Below are positions 1 through 7,698 of a stretch of 64,000 nt of DNA, piece after piece. How positions within the stretch are numbered: the first letter of the stretch is position 1; each line of letters opens with the position of its first letter. The notes beneath the pieces are model-generated. The model was not told the origin of the DNA, searched no databases, and saw only the letters and a list, made by a program, of their open reading frames with translations. A program made the position numbers and the translations under genes. Source of the DNA: Bacteroidaceae bacterium (GTDB lineage Bacteria; Bacteroidota; Bacteroidia; Bacteroidales; Bacteroidaceae); contig JAFZZI010000015.1 in assembly GCA_017615835.1 (NCBI GenBank), positions 26,359 to 90,358 on the forward strand. Reading direction: 5' to 3'.

Positions 1-646
1 TATTATAATCCTTGCTTATACCCACCATACGTTCAACCAGTTCCGGGGTTATATTATTGGTACCACAAGGAAGAGCAACAGTCAGTTTTTCCATTTCTTT
101 GGATATACGGCTGAGATCCGGGCCGATAAACTCAACCATCATTGAGCTACTTTTTGAATCAATCGATAAACCCTTTGACAAAGATAACTCGCTCACAAAG
201 TGCAACACCTGCTCATCATTCAGCCTTTTTGATGAAAAAAGAATTCCTTTAGCAGCAATATCGGAAGCAACTTTCTTGCGTTTGTCAAGAACTCCATTCT
301 TATGACAAAAAACCAACACGGTTCTGGGCTGAGGCATAGTCAGGTATGCAGACAATAATTCGACATCCTTTGCAAGATGCTGAGCCTCCTTTACAATAAT
401 GACTTGCCTTTCCCCTATCATCGGGAAAGACCTGGCGCGCTCTAGCACTGCTTGCATAGATGTATCCAATGAATAGACCTCTATCTGATTAAAGTCACGT
501 TCCTCTTCAGGTATGGCATGTTCCTCAATATAGTCGGAAATGCAATCAATAAAATACGGCTCTTCACCCATCAGATAATAGATGGGGCGATATGTACCAC
601 TCTTCAGTTCTGACATAATCTGAATGAAAGAGAGTTCAAGGGCCAT
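1..646 (-). CDS. holA: DNA polymerase III subunit delta (partial, C-terminus beyond window)
   Basis: HolA loads the sliding clamp by opening the beta ring as part of the gamma/tau clamp-loader complex. My own translation of the minus strand from the ATG at 646 gives about 215 residues before the window edge. The N-terminus contains a YYLMGEEPYFID-like segment typical of HolA, followed by the AAA+-like Rossmann region (RQVIIVKEAQ, then TVLVFCHKN) and the KGL.ID..S helix region of domain II. A complete protein would be about 340 residues. It is divergent from the HsdR-N-like gene at 705. Only the truncation by the window edge limits the call. Confidence 0.88.
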   Translation of the reverse strand, partial: MALELSFIQIMSELKSGTYRPIYYLMGEEPYFIDCISDYIEEHAIPEEERDFNQIEVYSLDTSMQAVLERARSFPMIGERQVIIVKEAQHLAKDVELLSAYLTMPQPRTVLVFCHKNGVLDKRKKVASDIAAKGILFSSKRLNDEQVLHFVSELSLSKGLSIDSKSSSMMVEFIGPDLSRISKEMEKLTVALPCGTNNITPELVERMVGISKDYN

Positions 647-704
647 AATACGTAATTAATTACAAATTTGCTATCTTCGCAATACGGTTTTACAAATATA
701 GTCA

Positions 705-1154
705 ATGTTGGAATTGAATCTGCCATTCTGCGAGTTAAAAATAAGACTCAACAAAGACAACACCGAAGTTTGGGATTTTATCAGGCGTAAATATGTCTGC
801 TTCACTCCAGAGGAAAATGTACGCCAGCACTTTGTAAAATATCTTGTCTATTATAAGGGTTACCCAGCCTCCCATCTGATGAACGAAGTGACACTCAATC
901 TCAACGGGCTATCGAAACGGTGCGACACAGTAGCATACGACCGCCAGTTGATTCCGAGAGTAATTGTCGAATACAAAGCACCACACATTCAAATAGACCA
1001 ACGTGTGTTTACACAGGTATCGCGGTATAACATGGTTCTCAAAGTAGATTATCTGATAGTAAGCAATGGCCTAAAGCACTACTGTATCAGAATGAACTAC
1101 GAAGAAGGCAGCTATGACTTCGTCAATGAAATTCCGAATTATACCTCATTGTGA
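705..1154 (+). CDS. Type I restriction enzyme R N-terminal-domain protein (stand-alone)
   Basis: A 149-residue protein consisting of little more than an HsdR_N-type PD-(D/E)xK nuclease fold. Visible motif residues are D74 in the RCDTVAYD segment and E89-x-K91 in VEYKAP, with a following Q/R helix (QVSRYN) usual for this fold. There is no helicase domain, and no hsdM or hsdS gene nearby, so it is not a working type I restriction system here. Proteins of this kind recur beside holA in Bacteroidales, which suggests a housekeeping role in DNA metabolism, but the actual function is unknown. It starts at ATG 705 and ends just before a bidirectional terminator. Confidence 0.75.
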   Translation: MLELNLPFCELKIRLNKDNTEVWDFIRRKYVCFTPEENVRQHFVKYLVYYKGYPASHLMNEVTLNLNGLSKRCDTVAYDRQLIPRVIVEYKAPHIQIDQRVFTQVSRYNMVLKVDYLIVSNGLKHYCIRMNYEEGSYDFVNEIPNYTSL

Positions 1155-1193
1155 AATAAAATAGATTCGGTAAGTATAGAACTGTTTATCAAT

Positions 1194-1229
1194 AAAAAAG
1201 AGTCCGATGAAGTACCGGACTCTTTTTTT
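1194..1229. terminator. Bidirectional intrinsic terminator
   Basis: Stem GAGTCCG (1200-1206) pairs with CGGACTC (1216-1222). It is preceded by six A and followed by seven T, so it can terminate both the rightward gene ending at 1154 and the leftward zinc-ribbon gene ending at 1260. Confidence 0.9.
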
Positions 1230-1259
1230 GTGGGAGGTGACACAAAAATGTCATAAAGT

Positions 1260-2087
1260 TCACTCTTCTTCAGCTGCTTTCCTACGTGATGAGCGTTTCT
1301 TGACAGGTGTCTCAGTCTGAGACTCAATCTTTACTCCAGCGAGTTCCGGATCTACGAGAATACGTCCACAGTATTCACAAACTATAATTTTCTTGCGCAT
1401 TCGGATATCAAGTTGCCTCTGAGGTGGAATCTTATTGAAGCAGCCTCCACAGGCATCCCTTTCAACATATACAATGCCCAGCCCATTGCGTGTATTCTTA
1501 CGAATACGCTTGAAAGAAAGCAGCAGACGTGGCTCAATCAGCCCCTCCAAGACCTTAGCCTCGTCACGCAAACGCTCCTCGTCCTTTCTAGTCTCCTCAA
1601 CAATCTCCTCTAATTCAATTTTTTTCCTTTCAAGTTCGTCTCTCTTCTCCGCAAGCATGACTTTAAACTTCTCAATATCCTCTTGCTTCGCCACGAGTCC
1701 CGCCTTAGCTTCCCTTATTTTTTTCTCACCAAGTTCTATTTCCAGATTGCAGAACTCTATCTCCTTGTTCAAGCTGTCAAACTCTCTGTTATTGCGCACA
1801 TTATCCTGATCAGCCTCGTACTTGGTCACCTTGCGTCTGCTCTCCTCGATACTGAGTTCGTTGTCCTTGATACTCTTGTTGAGGGTGACAATGTCAGCTT
1901 TGTAATTGTCAATTCGAGTTGTCAAGCCAACAACCTCATCCTCAAGGTCCTGCACTTCAAGAGGAAGTTCTCCTCTAAGAATTCTGATCTCGTCAATCTT
2001 GGAAAGGATAGTCTGAAGTTGATAGAGAGACTTCAGTTTTTCCTCAACCGAAAAGTCGGTAACGTCTTTTTTTGTTTCTTTTGCCAT
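1260..2087 (-). CDS. C4-type zinc-ribbon coiled-coil protein
   Basis: 275 residues. Roughly residues 15-200 are charged heptad-rich sequence predicting a long antiparallel coiled coil. The C-terminal part (about 205-245) carries two Cys pairs, CGGC and CEYC, spaced as in the zf-RING_7 ribbon family. The last 20 residues are basic then acidic (KKRSSRRKAAEEE), probably disordered. Related proteins are suspected nucleic-acid or ribosome-associated factors, but no reaction is established. It lies 66 bp downstream of the Nif3 gene on the same strand, a pairing common across Bacteroidota and in other phyla, so the two are likely co-transcribed. Confidence 0.85.
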   Translation of the reverse strand: MAKETKKDVTDFSVEEKLKSLYQLQTILSKIDEIRILRGELPLEVQDLEDEVVGLTTRIDNYKADIVTLNKSIKDNELSIEESRRKVTKYEADQDNVRNNREFDSLNKEIEFCNLEIELGEKKIREAKAGLVAKQEDIEKFKVMLAEKRDELERKKIELEEIVEETRKDEERLRDEAKVLEGLIEPRLLLSFKRIRKNTRNGLGIVYVERDACGGCFNKIPPQRQLDIRMRKKIIVCEYCGRILVDPELAGVKIESQTETPVKKRSSRRKAAEEE

Positions 2088-2153
2088 AGTCTCGTATAGA
2101 ATTTTGAACTTTTTCTATCTTGTCAAATACCGGCATCCTTGCCAGGAAATTAT

Positions 2154-2930
2154 CTATTTGCACCTGACAGGATTCGTTATACACCTCGTTTTTTCAAGTC
2201 TGAGTGCCGGAATCTCATGTCGAAGCAGCGAATATAAAAGATCTACTGTAAACTGCTCACTTTCATAATGGCCCAGCTCAATCAGAAGAATTTCGCCGTC
2301 ATGTCCGAATAGGCGATGGTACCCTATCTCGCCCGTCACAAATGCATCCGCACCCGTTGCTATGGCTTTGGGAATAAGGAATGCTCCCGAACCTCCACAA
2401 ACAGCCACCTTGTGGATAGGTTTGTCATAATTACCGTTGCATCTTATGTGTTTGACCCCGAAAACGCTCTTCACAAGATCGACAAATGCAGATTCATACA
2501 TTGTCGTAGTGAGAAGTCCCGTAAGGCCTGAACCTGAACCATTCGTCTTCGGCTCAAGCCAATCCAGGTCTTGCAGGCCAAGCCGACTCGCAATCTCGTA
2601 GTTGACGCCACCACGAGCGTTGTCCAGACAGGTGTGCGATGAATATATGGTTATTCCATTACGTATTGCTTCAATGACACACCTGCCGACAGAACTCCCA
2701 TCAGTTATTGAACGCAAGGGAGCGAAGAGCAATGGGTGGTGCGACACTATAAGGTTAAATCCGAGACTTATAGCTTCTCTGATGACCTCTTCAGTAATAT
2801 CCAAACACAACAAAGCCCCTGAAACCTCCGTCTCCGTCAATCCAACCTGCAGGCCTGAATTATCATAATCATCCTGCAGAGGCAGAGGCGCGAATCTCTC
2901 AAGGGCATCAATAACATCCCTGATTATCAT
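2154..2930 (-). CDS. Nif3-like dinuclear metal centre hexameric protein
   Basis: 258 residues from the ATG at 2930, which I prefer over an upstream in-frame start because the -7 promoter element lies at 2959-2952, inside the longer reading. The N-terminus matches Nif3/YbgI (ALERFAPL, then DNSGLQVG). Metal-ligand motifs are visible: SHHPLLF (His pair), the SSHTCLDNARGG loop, and GHYESEQ near the C-terminus. The family is widely called a GTP cyclohydrolase I type 2 homologue, but its substrate is unsettled. It is short like YbgI and lacks the inserted PII-like domain of some Nif3 proteins. Confidence 0.88.
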   Translation of the reverse strand: MIIRDVIDALERFAPLPLQDDYDNSGLQVGLTETEVSGALLCLDITEEVIREAISLGFNLIVSHHPLLFAPLRSITDGSSVGRCVIEAIRNGITIYSSHTCLDNARGGVNYEIASRLGLQDLDWLEPKTNGSGSGLTGLLTTTMYESAFVDLVKSVFGVKHIRCNGNYDKPIHKVAVCGGSGAFLIPKAIATGADAFVTGEIGYHRLFGHDGEILLIELGHYESEQFTVDLLYSLLRHEIPALRLEKTRCITNPVRCK

Positions 2931-2951
2931 CACCTTTTCGGTTAATCGCTG

Positions 2952-2982
2952 CAAATGTAATAATAATCGATTAAATACACAA
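2952..2982 (-). promoter_or_regulatory. Bacteroidota promoter for Nif3-zinc ribbon operon
   Basis: Minus-strand TTG (2982-2980), 20-bp spacer, then TACATTTG (2959-2952), matching the TTG-N19/20-TAnnTTTG consensus. It overlaps the last codons of the exporter gene upstream. Confidence 0.75.
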
Positions 2983-3885
2983 CCATACAATTGCTATGGT
3001 AGCTACAATCATACCTGCCACCTGCAGTATTTTCAACTTCTCACCAAAACATAGCCATCCGACTATCGCTCCAATAGCCACTATGCCGGCATTGTGAAAA
3101 GGGAAAAGTATTGACGAGTCTACAGTCCTCATCGAAATCACCAGTAAATAAGTACAAAAGAAGTTCGCTGATCCAAGTCCTATCCCCCCCAATATTGTCT
3201 GCCAAGTGAAACGAGTCCGTTCCTTCTTTTCTTTACGAGACATCAACATCTTATACAATTCAGTGAAAAGGCATATCAGAAACGCAGTAATGAAAATGAC
3301 TGAAGTTCCCATGGCATTCATCGCAGATACCACATCCTCACCCTTGGATCCGTATGTCATACTCATGTCGTTCTGCATCCATTTCAACAACGCATTACTG
3401 GTTCCGAAAATCAGGAAAACAGCCAAAGCCAGCATAATAGCACGACTACGCTTTCCCTGACCCCCTACCACGCTTCGCATATCAGTGCAGATTATCATTA
3501 TGAGTCCTACAATCACGATAAAAATGGCCAGCCAATTGGGTTTCTCGCTGCCAGGAAGGAACACATAGCAGAAAACAATCGGAATGACCATCGATGCCCT
3601 GCTGCAGACCGTCGAGAGGGCAACTCCGATTTTTTCGGTACTGATATTCAGCAAAACAAGTCCCCTAATAAAAACAAGACCGAGAATGAGAGCAATAGGG
3701 AACCAACTCTCATGAGACGGGTTCACCAATCCACTCCCTTTCATCGAAATCAGCCAACCCCACAGAAATGCAACTGCATAATTGACCATGATTGCCTTCA
3801 TTCCATCAATCCCCTTGATTTGAAAGATTTTGAAGAAGACCGAAAACATTGCGGCACATATTGTCGCCAGAGCCAGTGCTATCAT
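2971..3885 (-). CDS. EamA/DMT-superfamily transporter
   Basis: 304 residues with about ten hydrophobic segments. It has the usual DMT architecture: two five-helix EamA repeats with charged linkers (a basic stretch near SRKEKKERTRF in the middle). The start chosen is ATG 3885 (MIALALATICAA), which begins directly in the first membrane helix. A longer frame to 3939 would run back through the likely -7 promoter element TATCTTTG at 3901-3894. With this start the 5' leader would be only a few nucleotides. Substrate is unknown; DMT members export metabolites, amino acids or drugs. Confidence 0.8.
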   Translation of the reverse strand: MIALALATICAAMFSVFFKIFQIKGIDGMKAIMVNYAVAFLWGWLISMKGSGLVNPSHESWFPIALILGLVFIRGLVLLNISTEKIGVALSTVCSRASMVIPIVFCYVFLPGSEKPNWLAIFIVIVGLIMIICTDMRSVVGGQGKRSRAIMLALAVFLIFGTSNALLKWMQNDMSMTYGSKGEDVVSAMNAMGTSVIFITAFLICLFTELYKMLMSRKEKKERTRFTWQTILGGIGLGSANFFCTYLLVISMRTVDSSILFPFHNAGIVAIGAIVGWLCFGEKLKILQVAGMIVATIAIVWLCI

Positions 3886-3995
3886 ATCAGTGACAAAGAT
3901 AGTGCATGCAGTGCGAAGAAAAAAACATCGCTGCATCAATTACAAACAGGGGACACAGTAGACAGGTTAGCGAAGTCATTATACTATGAAATAAA

Positions 3996-4026
3996 TTTGG
4001 ACTACTTCCGTTTTTACGTAAATTTG
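3996..4026 (+). promoter_or_regulatory. Promoter of the NAD-salvage pair
   Basis: TTTG (3996-3999), exactly 19 bp, then TAAATTTG (4019-4026): a textbook Bacteroides promoter 22 bp before the ATG at 4049. Confidence 0.8.
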
Positions 4027-4048
4027 CAACAAATAACATTAAATAAAA

Positions 4049-4756
4049 ATGAATAAATCAATTAAAAATCTTTCAGTATTCCCGGCAATACTCGCTGCAG
4101 TGACATTCGCTTCGTGTAACTATTTTACTTCATCAAATAAAAACATTGATTCTTCAAACAGTTCTCAATCTGCGACCGTATCATCCAGTGAGAAAACATC
4201 AGACAACATGACAAGCAGCAACATATTAGTAATAGTAGATCTTCAAAAAGATTTCATTGACGGTACTTTACCGGCAAAGAACGGTGCAGATGTAATTGCT
4301 CCGATAAAAGGAATTATTCCGCAGTTTGACAAAGTGTACTTTACGCTCGACTGGCACCCATACAATCACTGTTCGTTCAAGGCATATGGTGGTATTTGGC
4401 CCGAGCATTGCGTGCAGTACACAGAAGGAGCGTCATTGCCCAACGGCATTCTTGAAGGAGTGAGCAACTCCAGGCTTCGTTTCCTCCCGAAGGGAAACAA
4501 CCCCGAGCGAGAGGAATACGGTCAGTTTGAGTTTATGCAGGCAGATAATCAGGACCTTTTCAGAAAGGGCGACAAGGTCGTAGTGTGCGGCATCGCAGCA
4601 GAGTATTGTGTTCTTGAAACGCTAAAGAATCTGGTACGTCTAAGCAAAGTAATCGGTTTTAACCTCTATGTTTTCAATGAGGGAGTTGCTTGCATAGAAA
4701 CGAACGATCCACTTCTCGATTACATGAAGGAAAACAACATAAAGTTCTACAAATAA
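4049..4756 (+). CDS. pncA: Nicotinamidase-like isochorismatase-family hydrolase with lipoprotein signal
   Basis: 235 residues. The catalytic domain (about 55-235) carries the nicotinamidase signature: Asp in VDLQKDF, metal ligands in DWHPYNHC and PEHCVQ, Lys in LPKGNNPE, and the nucleophilic Cys in CGIAAEYCV. The predicted reaction is nicotinamide to nicotinate plus ammonia, and nicotinate would feed the phosphoribosyltransferase starting 8 bp downstream. Residues 1-23 form a hydrophobic signal ending in FASC, a lipobox, followed by about 30 Ser/Asn-rich residues before the enzyme. An internal ATG at 4208 would give a normal cytoplasmic form, but the promoter at 3996-4026 and the clear signal favour the long form. 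Confidence 0.85.
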   Translation: MNKSIKNLSVFPAILAAVTFASCNYFTSSNKNIDSSNSSQSATVSSSEKTSDNMTSSNILVIVDLQKDFIDGTLPAKNGADVIAPIKGIIPQFDKVYFTLDWHPYNHCSFKAYGGIWPEHCVQYTEGASLPNGILEGVSNSRLRFLPKGNNPEREEYGQFEFMQADNQDLFRKGDKVVVCGIAAEYCVLETLKNLVRLSKVIGFNLYVFNEGVACIETNDPLLDYMKENNIKFYK

Positions 4757-4763
4757 GTAACTC

Positions 4764-5966
4764 ATGGCACAGCCTACAGTATGCAGCATGATAGAGAACG
4801 ACCTCTATAAGTTCTCAATGTCATATTACTATCAGCGCACGACCCCAGAGGGTATCGGAACGTTCTACTTTACTGACCGCAACGGCCATGTGTTCGAACA
4901 AGAATTCGTGGACGAACTGAAGAAAGAGTTCAAGAATCTCGAGAATCTGGCGCTTACAGACGAAGAATTCGAGTGGTGCCGTAAGAACATCAGTTACATT
5001 CCCCGATGTTACTTTGAATGGCTCAGCGGCTTCAGGTTTGATTCGTCAATAATCAAAGTTTCACTGGATGAAAATGGTCATCTTCATATTGAGGCTACAG
5101 ATAACATCTACAAAGTTACACTTTACGAAATTCCCATACTGACTACGGTGTCTGAAGTGTACTACAGAATGTACAACACCACACCCATTGATTGGAACTA
5201 TATTGATACCCAATTGGCACGCAAAAGTGAAATATCCAATGTGAACAAGCTCAAATTTGCAAATTTCGGGATGCGACGCCGCTATTCGCATGCTGTCGAG
5301 GATCACGTTACTGAATATCTTACAAATCATGCCAAATACTTCATTGGTTCCTCTACAGTGTATTTCGCAATGAAATACCAGTCAATCCGAAAGGACCTGA
5401 AACCTATCGGGACAATGGCACACGAGTTGATTATGGCTACCGCTGCTTTCATGGGGCCTAAAGAAGCCAATTACTATGTAATGCAGAAGTGGAACGAGAT
5501 ATATGGAGGAGCGATGGGAACCATGCTGCCCGATTGCTTTACTACCGAAGTCTTCCTCCGCAATTTCAGTATGGACATGGCCAAGTTGTACGATGGTGTC
5601 AGACACGACAGCGGTGACCCGTTCGAGTTCGGTGAAAAAATAATAGCTAAGTACGAATCATATCACATCGACCCGACAACGAAATCCATAGTATTTAGTG
5701 ACTCATTGGACTTTGATCGCGCCTTAGCCATTCACAAGTACTTTGAGAGCCGCATAAAGGTATCATTCGGCATTGGAACCAACCTTACGAACGATGTCGG
5801 TACCGCCACGCCTTTCAACATAGTAATGAAACTTAAATCGTTTCAGGTCAACCCTAGACAACCGGTTTATCCTTGCGTCAAACTCTCGGATGTGCCTGGC
5901 AAAGAACTTGGCGATCCCGACGAGATACAAAGCTACAAAGTGATACTGGGACTACTGAAGAAATAA
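4764..5966 (+). CDS. pncB: Nicotinate phosphoribosyltransferase
   Basis: 400 residues. It makes nicotinate mononucleotide from nicotinate and PRPP with ATP hydrolysis, the rate-setting step of NAD salvage. The N-terminal MIENDLYKFSM segment, GTMAHE (holding the His phosphorylated during catalysis), the RHDSGDP loop, and FGIGTNLTND (phosphate binding) are all recognisable PncB motifs. It follows the nicotinamidase gene by 7 bp, so the two form an operon converting nicotinamide to NaMN. It converges on the DUF4293 gene at 5989 with no obvious terminator between them. Confidence 0.95.
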   Translation: MAQPTVCSMIENDLYKFSMSYYYQRTTPEGIGTFYFTDRNGHVFEQEFVDELKKEFKNLENLALTDEEFEWCRKNISYIPRCYFEWLSGFRFDSSIIKVSLDENGHLHIEATDNIYKVTLYEIPILTTVSEVYYRMYNTTPIDWNYIDTQLARKSEISNVNKLKFANFGMRRRYSHAVEDHVTEYLTNHAKYFIGSSTVYFAMKYQSIRKDLKPIGTMAHELIMATAAFMGPKEANYYVMQKWNEIYGGAMGTMLPDCFTTEVFLRNFSMDMAKLYDGVRHDSGDPFEFGEKIIAKYESYHIDPTTKSIVFSDSLDFDRALAIHKYFESRIKVSFGIGTNLTNDVGTATPFNIVMKLKSFQVNPRQPVYPCVKLSDVPGKELGDPDEIQSYKVILGLLKK

Positions 5967-5988
5967 GAGTCCGAAAGCAGGATTAGTA

Positions 5989-6456
5989 CTAGTCCCTGAT
6001 ACGGAAAGAATCCGAGCCGGCAATAATTGCAGCCTCAACCCTAATAATTGACCATAGGGTTATAAAATCGAGAATCAAAGCAATCAACGGAAAAACGCCG
6101 GCCCATTGGGGACGGAACATAGCATCTTTTCTGAGCAGAATAACGTACAGCGCAAACATGATGTAATAGCTTGCCAGAAGTAGGGCAATGAAAACGAGAA
6201 GCCGTTTCTGGAGAGTAAAATTCCTGAAGCCAGACAACAGCAACTCGAAAAGCGCTATGGCAAGAGCAACTATCTGGACGACTCCTAAAGCCCACAGAGA
6301 ACTCATACTGTCACCTTCGACAAAGTTTATCCTGAAATTTGTCAGAAATGCAGTAGCACCCTCTTCATTTGCGAACTGGCCTATCGGCATAAATAGCCCT
6401 GCAAATAGCAACAGGCACATCAGAATAAGCCAGACTTGGTGAAGGTACCCTTTCAT
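5989..6456 (-). CDS. DUF4293 membrane protein
   Basis: 155 residues from ATG 6456, 2 bp after the rpoZ stop; a TTG six bases upstream would overlap rpoZ and is less likely. Four hydrophobic segments are visible, at about 7-25, 47-67, 75-100 and 115-135. It matches the Bacteroidota-specific DUF4293 family (MKGYLHQVWLIL start). Members always sit at the end of bamD-rpoZ clusters, and no function is known. Confidence 0.85.
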   Translation of the reverse strand: MKGYLHQVWLILMCLLLFAGLFMPIGQFANEEGATAFLTNFRINFVEGDSMSSLWALGVVQIVALAIALFELLLSGFRNFTLQKRLLVFIALLLASYYIMFALYVILLRKDAMFRPQWAGVFPLIALILDFITLWSIIRVEAAIIAGSDSFRIRD

Positions 6457-6458
6457 TA

Positions 6459-6791
6459 TCAAAAGAGGTCCTTCTCTTTTGAAGGATTGCGAAAATACAA
6501 TTTTCCCTCAACAAACTCTTCTGCAGCGATAAGAGATGGCTTGGGAAGACGCTCGTAATAGCGGGAAATCTCAATTTGCTCCCTATTCTCGAACACCTCC
6601 TCAAGGTTGTCAGTCGTTGTGCTAAACTCCTCCAGCTTGTGCTTGAGTTCTTCCTTCATCTCAACAGAGATCTGGTTGGCACGCTTACCCATAATGGCAA
6701 CACTCTCATATATGTTGCCGGTATCCTTTACAAAATCGACCAGATTGTGAGTAACAGTGTTGCTTGGAGCATTTGTTTTTTTGAAATCCAT
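6459..6791 (-). CDS. rpoZ: DNA-directed RNA polymerase subunit omega
   Basis: 110 residues from ATG 6791 (MDFKKTNAP), seven bases after the bamD stop. Omega promotes assembly and stability of RNA polymerase by folding around beta-prime. The Bacteroidota version is recognisable by the NIYESVAIMGKRANQI segment, which corresponds to the conserved omega core, plus the later EEF..GKLYF motif. An upstream in-frame start at 6836 lies inside bamD and is unlikely. Confidence 0.9.
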   Translation of the reverse strand: MDFKKTNAPSNTVTHNLVDFVKDTGNIYESVAIMGKRANQISVEMKEELKHKLEEFSTTTDNLEEVFENREQIEISRYYERLPKPSLIAAEEFVEGKLYFRNPSKEKDLF

Positions 6792-6798
6792 CTTATTT

Positions 6799-7614
6799 TT
6801 ATTGTTGATTACCTGTATGTTTAGAAGAGACAGCAAATATTCTGTCAGCTTCCTTCATATATTTACTGTCGGGAAAGTCATTTTTGAATGCGTAATATTC
6901 ATCAACAGTATCGCGATAACGGTCAAGCATCTTGTCTTGAACACTTTCCTGAGCCATTTTGAACTTACATCTAAGTATGAGCATGGAAAGCTCCTCTCGA
7001 TACTTCGTATATGGAAATGTCTTTAGCGCATTCTCTGCAGTGATGATACCTGATCTGTAGTTGTTGCCAAGGTAGTTACCCATATTATAATAAAGAGTAG
7101 CGGAACGCATCTCCTTCTCTACAAGCCGGTCATACAATGCATATACCAACTCATTGGCTCTGTTAACATATTTGCTGTAAGGATATTGTTCGATAAAATC
7201 CTGTAGTTCATTTATTGCGCCGTAGGTACTTGAAGGATCGAGACGGGGATCCGGTGTATCATAGTAAAGGCTCTCACCTGCAAGGAAACGTGCATCTTCA
7301 CTATATATGCCATTGGTGTACATCGAATAGCAGTTCTTGAAATATTGGGACGCCATAAGCCAATCCTTCATTTTGTAATAGCAGTTTGCCAGCAGATAGA
7401 CACTCTCCTCGCCCTTTGAAGTGCCACGCATTATCATGACGCACTCCTCAAGGATAGAACTGGCATTTGAGTAACGTCCCTCCACATACATGTTCTTGGC
7501 AAGCTCATACTTTGCGTCATAATCAGACGATTTGATTATGGCATTGTATCCGCCACAACCAGACAGTGATACCAGCAAAATAGTGAGAACTGATAGAAAG
7601 GCACACCTCCTCAT
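6799..7614 (-). CDS. bamD: Outer-membrane assembly factor BamD
   Basis: 271 residues. It is a lipoprotein with a signal ending in SLSGC, followed by YNAIIKSSD and TPR-like repeats (YELAKNMYVEGRYSNAS, YLLANCYYKMKDW, then FIEQYPYSKYVNRA) typical of BamD/YfiO. BamD is the essential lipoprotein partner of BamA in folding beta-barrel proteins. In Bacteroidota it heads an operon with rpoZ and the DUF4293 gene, as here. Confidence 0.93.
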   Translation of the reverse strand: MRRCAFLSVLTILLVSLSGCGGYNAIIKSSDYDAKYELAKNMYVEGRYSNASSILEECVMIMRGTSKGEESVYLLANCYYKMKDWLMASQYFKNCYSMYTNGIYSEDARFLAGESLYYDTPDPRLDPSSTYGAINELQDFIEQYPYSKYVNRANELVYALYDRLVEKEMRSATLYYNMGNYLGNNYRSGIITAENALKTFPYTKYREELSMLILRCKFKMAQESVQDKMLDRYRDTVDEYYAFKNDFPDSKYMKEADRIFAVSSKHTGNQQ

Positions 7615-7630
7615 ATTCCATAATTTGTCG

Positions 7631-7661
7631 CAAAATTACAGAATTGGGCTGAACAATACAA
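7631..7661 (-). promoter_or_regulatory. Promoter of bamD-rpoZ-DUF4293
   Basis: Minus-strand TTG (7661-7659), 20-bp spacer, TAATTTTG (7638-7631), 16 bp before the bamD ATG. Confidence 0.75.
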
Positions 7662-7698
7662 CGGTTGTCGATTAATAATTATTAAAAAGAAAGATGTT

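Noticed and set aside
705-1154. A restriction-modification or defence island
   Set aside because: Only an HsdR-N domain is present; no methylase, specificity subunit, helicase or other defence gene nearby.
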